61,678 nt of DNA. Origin: an uncultured Clostridia bacterium. GTDB taxonomy: Bacteria > Bacillota > Clostridia > Lachnospirales > Bianqueaceae. Under the pieces are notes generated by a model, which made no database searches, was not told the origin of the DNA, and was given only the letters and a program-made list of their open reading frames with translations. Positions 26,717-35,541 of the stretch are shown here, piece after piece. The stretch lies in contig CALWBZ010000082.1 of assembly GCA_944376225.1 (NCBI GenBank), forward strand, positions 1-61,678. Reading direction: 5' to 3'. The translations under genes were made by a program, and so were the position numbers. Position 1 is the stretch's first letter; each line of letters starts with the position of its first letter.

Positions 26717-27251
26717 AATATTCCCCGTAAGTGCCGATGTCTTCTTTCAGGAACTTACTGGTGCGGTAGTCCATTGTCCGGTCGAGCAGTCCTTTCTCAC
26801 ACATCGCACGAAACTTGAAGTCCAGGAACGCCGCTGGGACGTAAAGACTCTGGGCTGCCTGAAAAAATGAGTAGTGTCGGAGTCTGTCCAGAACTTCCTT
26901 ATCATCCAGGTAAATTTCCACTGCGAACAGATTCGCCTCATTTTCTGTATATGCAGTAGAATCAAAGACTTCCATCTCGTGAAAGCCGTGCATCATGGCG
27001 ATATCTTTGTGAAGAACAGTGTGTCCCAGCTCATGTGCAACCAGGATGGGTTCCAACGTTTTGCTTACATTACTGTCGATGACGATGTTCGGTATCCGCG
27101 ACTGGTAGAAGAAAAATCCTTTCAGCTTACGGTTCAGGTCTATGTAACGTATTCTTATGCCAAGGCACTCGCACAGCTCGTATGGGGCGCGGGTGCCGTA
27201 TTTTTTTCCCAGATTTTCGACCACTTCGATGATATATCTGGTTGATAGCAA
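26709..27251 (-). CDS. ImmA/IrrE-family metallopeptidase
   Basis: 180 residues from a TTG start at 27251 behind GAGGTGA; upstream in-frame codons lack a site. The zinc motif is LVAHELGHTVLH (HExxH), with the third ligand glutamate in YTENEANLFA. ImmA/IrrE peptidases cut XRE repressors to relieve repression, and such pairs are usually adjacent. Here the upstream partner XRE gene (27345-27623) is ruined, so the peptidase may now lack a local substrate. Confidence 0.85.
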   Translation of the reverse strand: MLSTRYIIEVVENLGKKYGTRAPYELCECLGIRIRYIDLNRKLKGFFFYQSRIPNIVIDSNVSKTLEPILVAHELGHTVLHKDIAMMHGFHEMEVFDSTAYTENEANLFAVEIYLDDKEVLDRLRHYSFFQAAQSLYVPAAFLDFKFRAMCEKGLLDRTMDYRTSKFLKEDIGTYGEYYD

Positions 27252-27344
27252 AATAATCACCTCTGAAACCAGTGTGTCCGGGTTCTTTGCAAAGATTATT
27301 GTAACACAGAAGCTGTCCAAAAGTACGGACAGCAAAACCGAAGT

Positions 27345-27623
27345 TTACTTCTTATCTTCGCTCCGGGGCTTCCGGTATTTCTTTGGCGTGAACTTCTCCT
27401 TTGCATCCTCGTCCAGATCGTAGCCTGCCAGCAGGCTGCGGGTGCGTCCGATCACTTCGGCTGCCTCTTTTGCGCCCTTATAACCATAGTTGGACTTTGC
27501 TGATGCCACAAACAGCTCCTCGTCAATGTGGCTCTGGGTGTCGGTCTCCGTCTAGTCCAATAAATAGGGCGTTGTGACCTTCAACGCCAGCCTTGCTGCG
27601 GTTACTTTTTCTCCGAAAGTCAT
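27345..27623 (-). pseudogene. XRE repressor with internal deletion (ImmA/IrrE partner)
   Basis: The frame begins MTFGEKVTAARLAL, a normal XRE start, but jumps at once to VTTPYLLD, so most of the helix-turn-helix is deleted. A TAG at about 27552 follows, then the same frame resumes with the typical tail of this repressor family (HIDEELFVASAK, YGYKGAKEAAEVIGRTRSLL, KEKFTPKKYRK). The tail also seems shortened. No functional DNA-binding domain can be made. Confidence 0.7.
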
Positions 27624-27838
27624 CTTCCCATACCGCCCTCTAAAAATTTTCAAAAATTTTTCGCAACTTCTGATTAAATATTGACAAACTTCCGATTTTC
27701 CTGTAAACCGCAACAAGCGTTGGCATATCAACGCCCGGCAAAAGACATCCGGATCCTGCACAGTGGTCAGGGGAGTAAGTATACATCAAAAGCTTGCCCA
27801 CTAAAACTGATCAGCCAGCCATTTTTCTGGTAAAAGGA
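27624..27838. other. Non-coding stretch upstream of the DUF4011 helicase
   Basis: No gene seen. It contains an AT-rich section (about 27650-27700) with possible minus-strand promoter elements for the decayed XRE/ImmA pair. Confidence 0.4.
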
Positions 27839-27868
27839 TTGAATCATAGAGAGCAAGTATAGTATAAT
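27839..27868 (+). promoter_or_regulatory. Promoter of the DUF4011 helicase gene
   Basis: TTGAAT (27839-27844), 18-base spacer, TATAAT (27863-27868). The leader to the ATG at 28004 is about 130 bases and carries an inverted repeat, TTCCCTTTATAG (27884-27895) with CTATAAAAGGGAA (27922-27934), one bulge. This could be an operator or an RNA stem. Confidence 0.65.
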
Positions 27869-28003
27869 GTCTCTGAGCATGGGTTCCCTTTATAGATGTT
27901 TGTTTGGCGATAAGCAGTACACTATAAAAGGGAAGTCAAGGCTCTTTTCATTGCAGATTTCAAAAGGATTTAGATCCAAAACCATACCCTAGGAGGCCAC
28001 ACC

Positions 28004-31000
28004 ATGAATACCAAAAAACTGGACAAATGGGCAGAACTGCTGTTGGATACAGGAAAACGAAATAATCTGATTAATTTCAAGGATCGCAAGGCCATGACAG
28101 TGGAGGTGTTGTCTCCGTCCTCGGATGTTTTGTTTGAGAAGATTGATGGAAGCGCCTCCTTTGAAGTGTATGATCCCCAAATTGTGGAAGAAGAGGACGA
28201 GATAGAAGAAAGCAATGGCCAAGAGCAACCATCTGCTGTGCTGACAGTAGAAGATGAGGACAGCACGGATAAGAAAAAGGCGTATCACGCGCAGTATTCG
28301 GGCAAGATAAAACGACAGAATCAGCTATTGCTATACAATGAAGGCAGTGGGCCGCTGGCTGACGTGAAAAATATTGATAAGAGGTCTCGGGCTATGATTG
28401 AGGAGACCGGTGTCAATGTGGCGTACATGGCCTTTGGATTTATTCATTGGAAGGAAAATGGGGCTTCGACGGCAGATCTGCGCGCGCCGATACTGCTGGT
28501 TCCGATTCAGTTGGAACAGGCGTCGGTTGCGGATCCGTATATCATTCGTTCCACGGAGGATGATATTATTGTGAATCCGACGTTTGCCTATAAGATGGAT
28601 GCGGAGTATGGAATCAAGCTTCCGGACTACGATGACGAAGGTCTCATGGCCTATTTAGAGATAATTCGTAAGATCGTTTCCAAGCTGCAGTGGACAGTGT
28701 CGGCGGAATGTAAGATCGGGATCTTCTCGTTTCTCAAGATCAATATGTATCGGGACTTGAAAGATCATGCGGAAAAGATTTTGGAGAATCCCAATGTTTG
28801 TCGGCTGCTGGGAGAACCGATAGAGCTTCCGGAGGAGGAAAGCGGGGAGACAATAGACGATCCGTTAATAGAGCTGCATAGTGTGGTGGACGCGGATTCC
28901 AGTCAGATTGAAGCCATCGAGATGGCGAAATCCGGGAAGAGCTTTGTGCTGCAGGGCCCTCCGGGAACAGGAAAAAGCCAGACGATCACAAATATAATTG
29001 CGGAATGTCTCGGCGACGGGAAAAAAGTGTTGTTTGTGTCGGAGAAGCTGGCTGCGTTGAGTGTGGTATACGACAAATTGAAGCAGGCGGGTCTTTCAGA
29101 GTTTTGCCTGGAACTGCATAGTCATAAGGCGAATAAAAAAGATGTGATTTCCGATATCTGTCAAACGCTGTATGCATCGAAAAGTGTAGTTTCATCCAAG
29201 GCAAAAGAGGAGATCGCGGCCAAGCAGAAAGCCGAAAAACAGTTGGATGCCTATGCAGCGGAGCTGCATTGTAAGCGTCCCGGGATTGAGAAAAGCCTAT
29301 ATCAGCTGTATGGGGCGTATGCGGCCTTAGAGAAGGAGCCCAAGGTAGAGTGGGTGGTTCCGCAGCTTGCATCCTGCGGAGACGCCTATTTATCAGAAGT
29401 CGTATTATTGCTGGAGCAGTACGTGGACTATATTCCATCTGTCGGATATGACTATAGAAAAAATCCCTGGTATGGATATATGCATCAGGATCTATCCTAC
29501 CAGGCGAAACATGAAGTGCAGAATCATTTGAGTGCCGCAGCAGGCCTGGCGCAGAGTTTGGTTCCTCTGCTGCGCGAGATTTCCGAACGATATGAAATCC
29601 AATGTGTAAGCATAGAGGATGCCTATGCGTGGAAAGCATTTTTTGACGTAGTCGCGTCCTCGAAAATCATTACCCCTGGACTTCTGCAGAAGGAACGGTT
29701 TGATGCTGTATATCCGACGGTAAAGAAATTACAAGAAAAAAGTGCAGATCTGCTGGCGAGTCGTTCCGCGCTAGAGGCTGTTTTTGACAAGGATATTTAT
29801 AAAATAGACGGAGAGGCGTATTATAAGAAGCTAACACGACAGTTTGACGGCGTGTTTTCTAGGCTCTTTCAGGGAGAGTACAGGCAGCTGATGGCGGAGC
29901 TGCGTCTGTGTAAGAAGGATGGGAAAAAACTGTCTTATGATGAGGCTGTCGCCATGATGGAACGTCTTGCCTATTTTCAACAGAAGAGTGAGGAGTTCAT
30001 ACAAGCAGAAGCCCCCATCAAAGCGTATATGGGAGAGGCCTATCAGGGAATAGAGACTCCATGGGATTATGTAACGGAACAAATGGAAGCGCTGCAGGCC
30101 ATTATCTCGAAGGAGATCAACATTGGGAAACTAGCGCAGTATACAGACTTTTCATCAGAAAAAGAGGCCTTTGCGAATTATGCCCGGGCTCTGGGGATGG
30201 CTCTTCAGGCTTGCGATCGAGACATGCTGGATCACGCGGCAGCGTATTTTGACAGCGATATATGGAATATCAAAACGACGGAGTGCTTTGCGCTGCAGAC
30301 CCGGCTCGGACTGTGCCTGCAGGAGATGGATAAAGTGGATAACTGGTGTCATTTTAGGAGCCTGCTTTCGCAGTTAAAAGAACAGCGGGTGGATTCCTAT
30401 ATAGATACCGCGATCGCGCAAAACGTGGAACCGAACCACATGGTTGGAGCCTTCAAGAAGCTGTTTTATTTTCAATGGATCGATATGATTTTATCCGGTA
30501 CCCCGGTTTTATCTGTCTTCCATCGAATTTCGCAGGATAAGGCCGTCCGTGTTTTTTTGGAAAAAGATGTGGAACAATTTGAGATCAACAAGGCTACCAT
30601 TCGAGCCGAACTTTCCAACATGCGTCCATCGTTGGATATGATCGCGCCGGGAAGCGCGCTGGCCATCTTGCTGCGGGAAGGAGAGAAAAAGAGACGGCAG
30701 AAAAGTATTCGTTCCCTGCTGGCGGAGACGGGAGAAGTCATTCAGCGAGTTAAACCCTGTTTTCTGATGTCGCCGCTCAGCGTGAGTACGTTTTTGGCGC
30801 CGGATGCCGTGGACTTTGATGTGGTCATATTCGATGAGGCTTCTCAGATTTTTCCACAGGATGCGATTGGGGCGATCTATCGTGCAAAGCAGTTGATTGT
30901 AGTGGGAGACTCCAAACAGATGCCGCCCAGCAATTTCTTTAACGCTACGATAGAAGCGGAAAATGACGATGAAGAAACGGGAGATGTGACGGATTTTGAA

Positions 31001-32629
31001 TCGATTCTGGATCTGTGTTCTACCAGTATGCGGCAGTTACGGTTACGCTGGCATTATCGCAGTCGATATGAGCAGCTGATTACATTTTCCAATAAGAACT
31101 TCTACGATAATGATCTGATCACATTTCCATCGGCCAAGGCCAAGACGCAGGGCATAGGAGTGGATTATTATCATGTGGATGGAATCTTTGATCGAAAATC
31201 GCATACCAACCGCAAGGAGGCCGAGTATATTGTCGATCTGATCTATAAGAACATAGAGCAGTATCCGGAGAGAAGTCTGGGCGTGGTTGCGTTCAGTGTC
31301 GCGCAGCAGGATCTGATCGATAAGCTGTTGTCGAAACGGCGGCAGAGTATGCCGGAAAAGGAGTTCTTCTTCAAAAATGATAAAAAAGAGCCGTTCTTTG
31401 TCAAAAATCTGGAAACCGTGCAGGGCGATGAGCGGGATACGATCATATTCAGCATTGCCTATGGCCTCGATGCACAAGGACGGCTGCTGCATAATTTCGG
31501 CCCCCTGAATCGTGTAGGAGGCGAAAGAAGACTAAACGTGGCAGTCACTCGTGCCAAATGCAATGTGCAGCTGGTCTCCTCCATGCATTATACGGATATT
31601 GACCTGAAACGAACCTCTGCGGAAGGCGCCAGACTGCTCAGGGAGTATCTGGACTTTGCGGAAAATGGAGAAATTGCCCTGGAACGGTCTTTGAGTCTGA
31701 AACCCTTTGAACAGTTTGATTCGGAGTTTGAGATGCAGGTGTACGATTTCCTGAGGTCGAAAGGATTCTCTGTCGATACACAGGTGGGATGTTCTGGCTT
31801 TCGCATTGATCTGGGTCTGAAACGGCCGAATAGCTCGGATTATGTCCTGGCAATTGAATGCGATGGAGCCAATTACCATTCGGCACAGAATGCGCGCGAT
31901 CGAGATCGACTGCGGCAGAGCATACTAGAAGGCATGGGCTGGAAATTTTATCGTATCTGGTCGACGGATTGGTTCCGAAATCGGGGGATCGAGCAGGAAA
32001 GGCTTTTGGAGGCAGCCACAGAGGCTATCGAAAAGCAGGCTTCAACGACCAAGATCAGGCAGGAGGAACCGCAGCCCGTTGTTATATTTGAAGAGGAAGC
32101 GAAGGAAGAGGCGTTTGAATTTCCCGTGTATCAAGCGGCAGATATTCAAACACTGGCCGCCCAGTATCTTCCGAAGGATTATCAGGGATTGGTACGAGCG
32201 GTTCTGGATGTGGAAGCGCCGCTTTCGGAAGAGTTGTTCTTAAAGAGAATGCTCTGGTATTATAATCGAGAAAAGGTCACGAGCGTAGTCCGACGTATCC
32301 ATGAGAGCATGATGTTCGGATGTCAGGGACGCGGTATCGTGCGCAAAAAGGGGTTCCTGTATTTGAAGGAGGGTCCTGAAATTAAATTCCGGAGGCAGGG
32401 AGAGGTCGAACGTGAGATCAAACAGATAGCGCCCGAAGAGCTGGCAGCTGGCCTGTTGGGAATCTTAAATCATAATGTTGCCGCAGAGAAGACGGGGTTA
32501 TATCGCTCCTTGATCCAGCAATGCGGGATAGGACGTCTGACTAAGGGCGTCACGGAAACACTGGACCAGGCGCTGAAGCTCCTGGAGGATAAGGTGGACA
32601 TAGAAGGCGAGCAGGTGTCGCTGAAGTAA
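28004..32629 (+). CDS. DUF4011-helicase-nuclease defence protein (Hhe-like)
   Basis: 1541 residues. An N-terminal DUF4011 region (about 1-300) is followed by an SF1 helicase: Walker A GPPGTGKSQT (about 318), Walker B IFDEASQIF (D944), GDSKQMPPS, WHYRSRYE, and VTRAKCNVQLV. A Vsr/MTES_1575-type nuclease follows at about 1240-1330 (SGFRIDLGLKR, AIECDGANYHS with E1285, FYRIWSTDWF). A DUF3320-like tail ends the protein. Single-gene systems with this layout (named Hhe in a defence-system survey) give phage resistance. AGGAGG lies before ATG 28004 and the gene has its own promoter. It looks intact. The trigger and substrate are not readable from sequence. Confidence 0.85.
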   Translation: MNTKKLDKWAELLLDTGKRNNLINFKDRKAMTVEVLSPSSDVLFEKIDGSASFEVYDPQIVEEEDEIEESNGQEQPSAVLTVEDEDSTDKKKAYHAQYSGKIKRQNQLLLYNEGSGPLADVKNIDKRSRAMIEETGVNVAYMAFGFIHWKENGASTADLRAPILLVPIQLEQASVADPYIIRSTEDDIIVNPTFAYKMDAEYGIKLPDYDDEGLMAYLEIIRKIVSKLQWTVSAECKIGIFSFLKINMYRDLKDHAEKILENPNVCRLLGEPIELPEEESGETIDDPLIELHSVVDADSSQIEAIEMAKSGKSFVLQGPPGTGKSQTITNIIAECLGDGKKVLFVSEKLAALSVVYDKLKQAGLSEFCLELHSHKANKKDVISDICQTLYASKSVVSSKAKEEIAAKQKAEKQLDAYAAELHCKRPGIEKSLYQLYGAYAALEKEPKVEWVVPQLASCGDAYLSEVVLLLEQYVDYIPSVGYDYRKNPWYGYMHQDLSYQAKHEVQNHLSAAAGLAQSLVPLLREISERYEIQCVSIEDAYAWKAFFDVVASSKIITPGLLQKERFDAVYPTVKKLQEKSADLLASRSALEAVFDKDIYKIDGEAYYKKLTRQFDGVFSRLFQGEYRQLMAELRLCKKDGKKLSYDEAVAMMERLAYFQQKSEEFIQAEAPIKAYMGEAYQGIETPWDYVTEQMEALQAIISKEINIGKLAQYTDFSSEKEAFANYARALGMALQACDRDMLDHAAAYFDSDIWNIKTTECFALQTRLGLCLQEMDKVDNWCHFRSLLSQLKEQRVDSYIDTAIAQNVEPNHMVGAFKKLFYFQWIDMILSGTPVLSVFHRISQDKAVRVFLEKDVEQFEINKATIRAELSNMRPSLDMIAPGSALAILLREGEKKRRQKSIRSLLAETGEVIQRVKPCFLMSPLSVSTFLAPDAVDFDVVIFDEASQIFPQDAIGAIYRAKQLIVVGDSKQMPPSNFFNATIEAENDDEETGDVTDFESILDLCSTSMRQLRLRWHYRSRYEQLITFSNKNFYDNDLITFPSAKAKTQGIGVDYYHVDGIFDRKSHTNRKEAEYIVDLIYKNIEQYPERSLGVVAFSVAQQDLIDKLLSKRRQSMPEKEFFFKNDKKEPFFVKNLETVQGDERDTIIFSIAYGLDAQGRLLHNFGPLNRVGGERRLNVAVTRAKCNVQLVSSMHYTDIDLKRTSAEGARLLREYLDFAENGEIALERSLSLKPFEQFDSEFEMQVYDFLRSKGFSVDTQVGCSGFRIDLGLKRPNSSDYVLAIECDGANYHSAQNARDRDRLRQSILEGMGWKFYRIWSTDWFRNRGIEQERLLEAATEAIEKQASTTKIRQEEPQPVVIFEEEAKEEAFEFPVYQAADIQTLAAQYLPKDYQGLVRAVLDVEAPLSEELFLKRMLWYYNREKVTSVVRRIHESMMFGCQGRGIVRKKGFLYLKEGPEIKFRRQGEVEREIKQIAPEELAAGLLGILNHNVAAEKTGLYRSLIQQCGIGRLTKGVTETLDQALKLLEDKVDIEGEQVSLK

Positions 32630-32671
32630 CGCGGCGAGAAAAAGTTCCAAATACATATAGGGAGGAAGAAA

Positions 32672-33037
32672 ATGAAATATGTATTCCAGGTGATGATCAT
32701 CGGAGGGATCACCTTTGCGGGAGAACTGCTCCACGCCTGGCTGCCCCTGCCGGTACCAGCCAGCGTATACGGCATGATTCTACTGTTTTTATGCCTGTGT
32801 TTGAAGATCATCAAGGAAGATCAGATCCGAGAGACAGCAGACTTTCTGCTGCTCATTATGCCGGTTCTATTCGTGGGGCCGGGCGTGGGCATCATAGACA
32901 ATTACATGGCTGTATCGGATGCGATTCTGCCCTTTATCATCACGGTTTTTGCGACCACTATCATCGTCATGGCTGTGACCGGTCTGGTGTCCCAGGCGAT
33001 CATACGCCGGATGGGAGGAGGGAAGAACCATGAATGA
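32672..33037 (+). CDS. lrgA: LrgA/CidA holin-like membrane protein
   Basis: 121 residues with four hydrophobic segments (VFQVMIIGGITFAGELL; YGMILLFLCLCLKII; LLLIMPVLFVGPGVGI; ITVFATTIIVMAVTGLV). The family motif PVPASVYGMI is present. LrgA/CidA proteins form small holin-like channels linked to murein hydrolase control and to pyruvate or metabolite transport. AGGGAGG precedes the start. It overlaps lrgB by eight bases. Confidence 0.9.
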   Translation: MKYVFQVMIIGGITFAGELLHAWLPLPVPASVYGMILLFLCLCLKIIKEDQIRETADFLLLIMPVLFVGPGVGIIDNYMAVSDAILPFIITVFATTIIVMAVTGLVSQAIIRRMGGGKNHE

Positions 33038-33728
33038 ATTATTGGGTGATTCCGTTTTTTTCGGCCTGTTTCTGTCTCTTTTCACCTACTGGATCGGTGT
33101 GAAGATCAAGGCGCGGTTCCAATGGACCTTATTGAATCCGTTGCTGATCGCCATCGTCTTGTGTATCGTCTGTCTTGCCGTCGGAGATATCTCGTATGAA
33201 ACTTTTAACCAGGGCGCCCAATATCTGTCGTATCTACTAACGCCGGCCACCGTCTGTCTGGCGTTGCCCATGTACCGTCAGATGAAGGTACTGAAGGAAA
33301 ACTGGCTCCCGGTGCTGGCGGGCGTGCTTAGCGGTTGCGTCGTAACGCTGGGACTGGTGCTGGCCTGCGGCTGGCTTCTCAAGATGGAACAGACATTGAC
33401 GGTATCGTTATTGCCAAAATCGATCACGACCGCAATCGCCATCGGTGTGACAGAAGAATTGAACGGCATCTCTGCCATCACGGTGGCGGCGGTAATCATC
33501 ACCGGCATCATAGGGGCCGTGACAGCGGGGACGGTGTTTAAGCTGTTCCGGATCAACGAGCCCGTGGCCCAGGGACTGGCCTGCGGTACAGCAGCTCATG
33601 CCATTGGTACGACAAAGGCGCTGGAGATGGGGGAGATACAGGGCGCTATGAGTTCCCTGGCCATTGTGGCCAGCGGCCTGGTCACGGTTTTCGTCGCGCC
33701 CGTGGTGGCTTCCTGGATATTCGGATAG
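33030..33728 (+). CDS. lrgB: LrgB-family membrane protein
   Basis: 232 residues with several membrane spans and typical LrgB text (LLPKSITTAIAIGVTEELNG, GTAAHAIGTTKALEMGEIQG, SGLVTVFVAPVV). It acts with LrgA as an antiholin or pyruvate-transport pair. It is translationally coupled to lrgA. No dedicated LytST regulator lies nearby. Confidence 0.9.
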   Translation: MNELLGDSVFFGLFLSLFTYWIGVKIKARFQWTLLNPLLIAIVLCIVCLAVGDISYETFNQGAQYLSYLLTPATVCLALPMYRQMKVLKENWLPVLAGVLSGCVVTLGLVLACGWLLKMEQTLTVSLLPKSITTAIAIGVTEELNGISAITVAAVIITGIIGAVTAGTVFKLFRINEPVAQGLACGTAAHAIGTTKALEMGEIQGAMSSLAIVASGLVTVFVAPVVASWIFG

Positions 33729-33732
33729 AACC

Positions 33733-33774
33733 ATGTTTTACGTGATAGGTGATACCCATGGGGACTTCTTATGA
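33733..33774 (+). pseudogene. Metallophosphoesterase start cut off before the IS remnant
   Basis: Fourteen codons read MFYVIGDTHGDF and then stop. GDTHGDF is the first metal motif (DxH) of many calcineurin-like phosphoesterases. The rest of the gene is gone, and IS481-like sequence begins about 15 bases later. Confidence 0.5.
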
Positions 33775-33788
33775 CGCGGCGAGATAAA

Positions 33789-33948
33789 TTGCAAGCTTTA
33801 CTGCCGCTTGACGATGTCGGGCTTCTTGTGCTATCTTATTCATGAGGAGTCTGCTCCTGTGTGTGTATATGGTTTGTGGTGAATTCATTGAACCATATCG
33901 GAGCTTTGACTTCTCCCCTTCTTGGGTCATATCATTTTATCACATACA
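33789..33948 (-). mobile_element. Third, short remnant of the IS481-like element
   Basis: About 160 bases matching the transposase-5' end of the elements at 4.2-5.6 kb, in the same orientation, ending with the same terminus (CATATCATTTTATCACATAC then A). Only the first residues of the transposase remain (AIAS-type text). It lies directly upstream of the CoA-transferase gene. Confidence 0.85.
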
Positions 33949-33993
33949 GAAAACAGAAAATATATTGAAAAAGACAGAGGAGATAAGGTAATT

Positions 33994-35505
33994 ATGTATG
34001 AAATCATGAGCGCAGACGAAGCGATTCGCCTGATTCGGGATGGGGACTGTATTTGCGTAAATTCTTTTGTAGGCATTGAAAACCCGGTAGAACTCCATGA
34101 AGCCATCTATCGGCGTTATCTGAGAATGCAGTCGCCCAGGCATTTGACTATCGTATCCAGCGCCGGTTTTGGCGTTTGGGATGAGGAGCATAATGCGGAG
34201 GGCTACATCCGGGAAGGTGCGGTGGACAGATTGATCTGCGGCCATTTCGGCGCGATGTTGAGTACCAAAAAATTGGTGTTAGAAGATCGTTTTGAGGCGT
34301 ACAATCTTCCTCTGGGCTGTATCTCCCACGCGATTCGCGCTCAGGCCAGCGGACTGCCGGGCGCTTTATCCAAAGTGGGGTTGGATATTTTTGTGGATCC
34401 CAGGAGAGAAGGACCGGGGATCAACCGAATTTCCATAGACGATTCGCTGGTGAAGTATGTAGAAGTGGATGGAGAGGATTTTTTATATTATAAGCTGCCG
34501 AAGCTGAACGTGGCGTTGATTAAGGGGACGGCGGCTGACCGTAAGGGCAATATTTCCTTTGACGATATGTTTATGTCCGGGGATGCCTTATCCATCTGTC
34601 AGGCGGTAAAAGCCAATCGGGGGAAGGTCATTGTGCAGGTAGACCGTCTGGTGGAAACCCCTTCGCGGCCGAGAAACGCCATTATTCCTGGATGTCTGGT
34701 GGACGCCATCGTGGTGGCGGAGCCGGAAGAGCGCAACGATGCTTACGAGGCTCTCACAGGAAGCTTCGAGATACCCTATGAGGACTGGAGCATGTGGAAT
34801 GAAAGGATCGACACGGTTTCCACCATGCAGCTGCGCAATAACACCGTAGGCAATATCATCGGCAGAAGGGCGGCCAAGGAGCTTCGAGTGGATGATATCG
34901 TCAATATTGGGATCGGCCTGCCGGAGATGGTTTCCAGACATACCAGGAAAAACGGGATGCTGGACATGGTCACGCTGACGGTGGAATCCGGTGGGATAGG
35001 AGGTTTTCCTGTTTCGGGAAAGGTTTTTGGCGCGATGATCGGCGCTTCTTCCGTATACGATATGGCAAACCAATTTGATCTCTACGATAATGGCGGACTG
35101 GATATCTGCTTTATGGGTGCCCTGGAAGTGGACAAAGAGGGCAATGTCAATTCTCACAGGGGCCCGGGCGCCTTTTCCGGTATCGGAGGGTTTGCCAATA
35201 TCACGGCGAAGACGCCTACGGTGGTATTTTGCATGACTTTCAATACCAAAGGGCTGGAAGTGGAGCAGAAAAAAGGGGTGGTAACTATTCGACAGGAAGG
35301 TTCCATCGCCAAATTCGTGGACAAGGTGGGCAGTGTGAGCTTCTCGGCAAAACGAGCCGTTGCCAATGGGCAGAAGGTACTCTATGTGACGGAACGCTGC
35401 GTCTTCCGATTAACGCCAAAGGGTCTGAAGCTGGTGGAAGTCTATCCGGGAATCGACGCTGAGAAAGACATTCTTTCCCGACTGCCCTTTCAGGTGGAGC
35501 TGTGA
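33994..35505 (+). CDS. Acyl-CoA:acetate/3-keto-acid CoA-transferase (two-domain)
   Basis: 503 residues, a family I CoA-transferase with both halves fused. The N-terminal half has SFVGIENPVELHEA and GHFGAMLSTKKL; the C-terminal half has the catalytic glutamate in TVESGGIGGFP. It moves CoA between short-chain acyl donors and acetate or a keto acid, typical of fermentation (propionate, butyrate or 3-oxoacid). I set the start at ATG 33994 behind GAGGAGATAAGG; the frame runs 24 codons further into IS-derived sequence, which is unlikely to be translated. The promoter is not obvious and may have been altered by the IS remnant. Confidence 0.85.
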   Translation: MYEIMSADEAIRLIRDGDCICVNSFVGIENPVELHEAIYRRYLRMQSPRHLTIVSSAGFGVWDEEHNAEGYIREGAVDRLICGHFGAMLSTKKLVLEDRFEAYNLPLGCISHAIRAQASGLPGALSKVGLDIFVDPRREGPGINRISIDDSLVKYVEVDGEDFLYYKLPKLNVALIKGTAADRKGNISFDDMFMSGDALSICQAVKANRGKVIVQVDRLVETPSRPRNAIIPGCLVDAIVVAEPEERNDAYEALTGSFEIPYEDWSMWNERIDTVSTMQLRNNTVGNIIGRRAAKELRVDDIVNIGIGLPEMVSRHTRKNGMLDMVTLTVESGGIGGFPVSGKVFGAMIGASSVYDMANQFDLYDNGGLDICFMGALEVDKEGNVNSHRGPGAFSGIGGFANITAKTPTVVFCMTFNTKGLEVEQKKGVVTIRQEGSIAKFVDKVGSVSFSAKRAVANGQKVLYVTERCVFRLTPKGLKLVEVYPGIDAEKDILSRLPFQVEL

Positions 35506-35541
35506 TTCGACTGCGACAAATATAGACGGAGGAGGTATCGT

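Noticed and set aside
33922-33993. 24-codon N-terminal extension of the CoA-transferase
   Set aside because: It lies partly in IS sequence and has no ribosome site; ATG 33994 has GAGGAG upstream and fits the family start.
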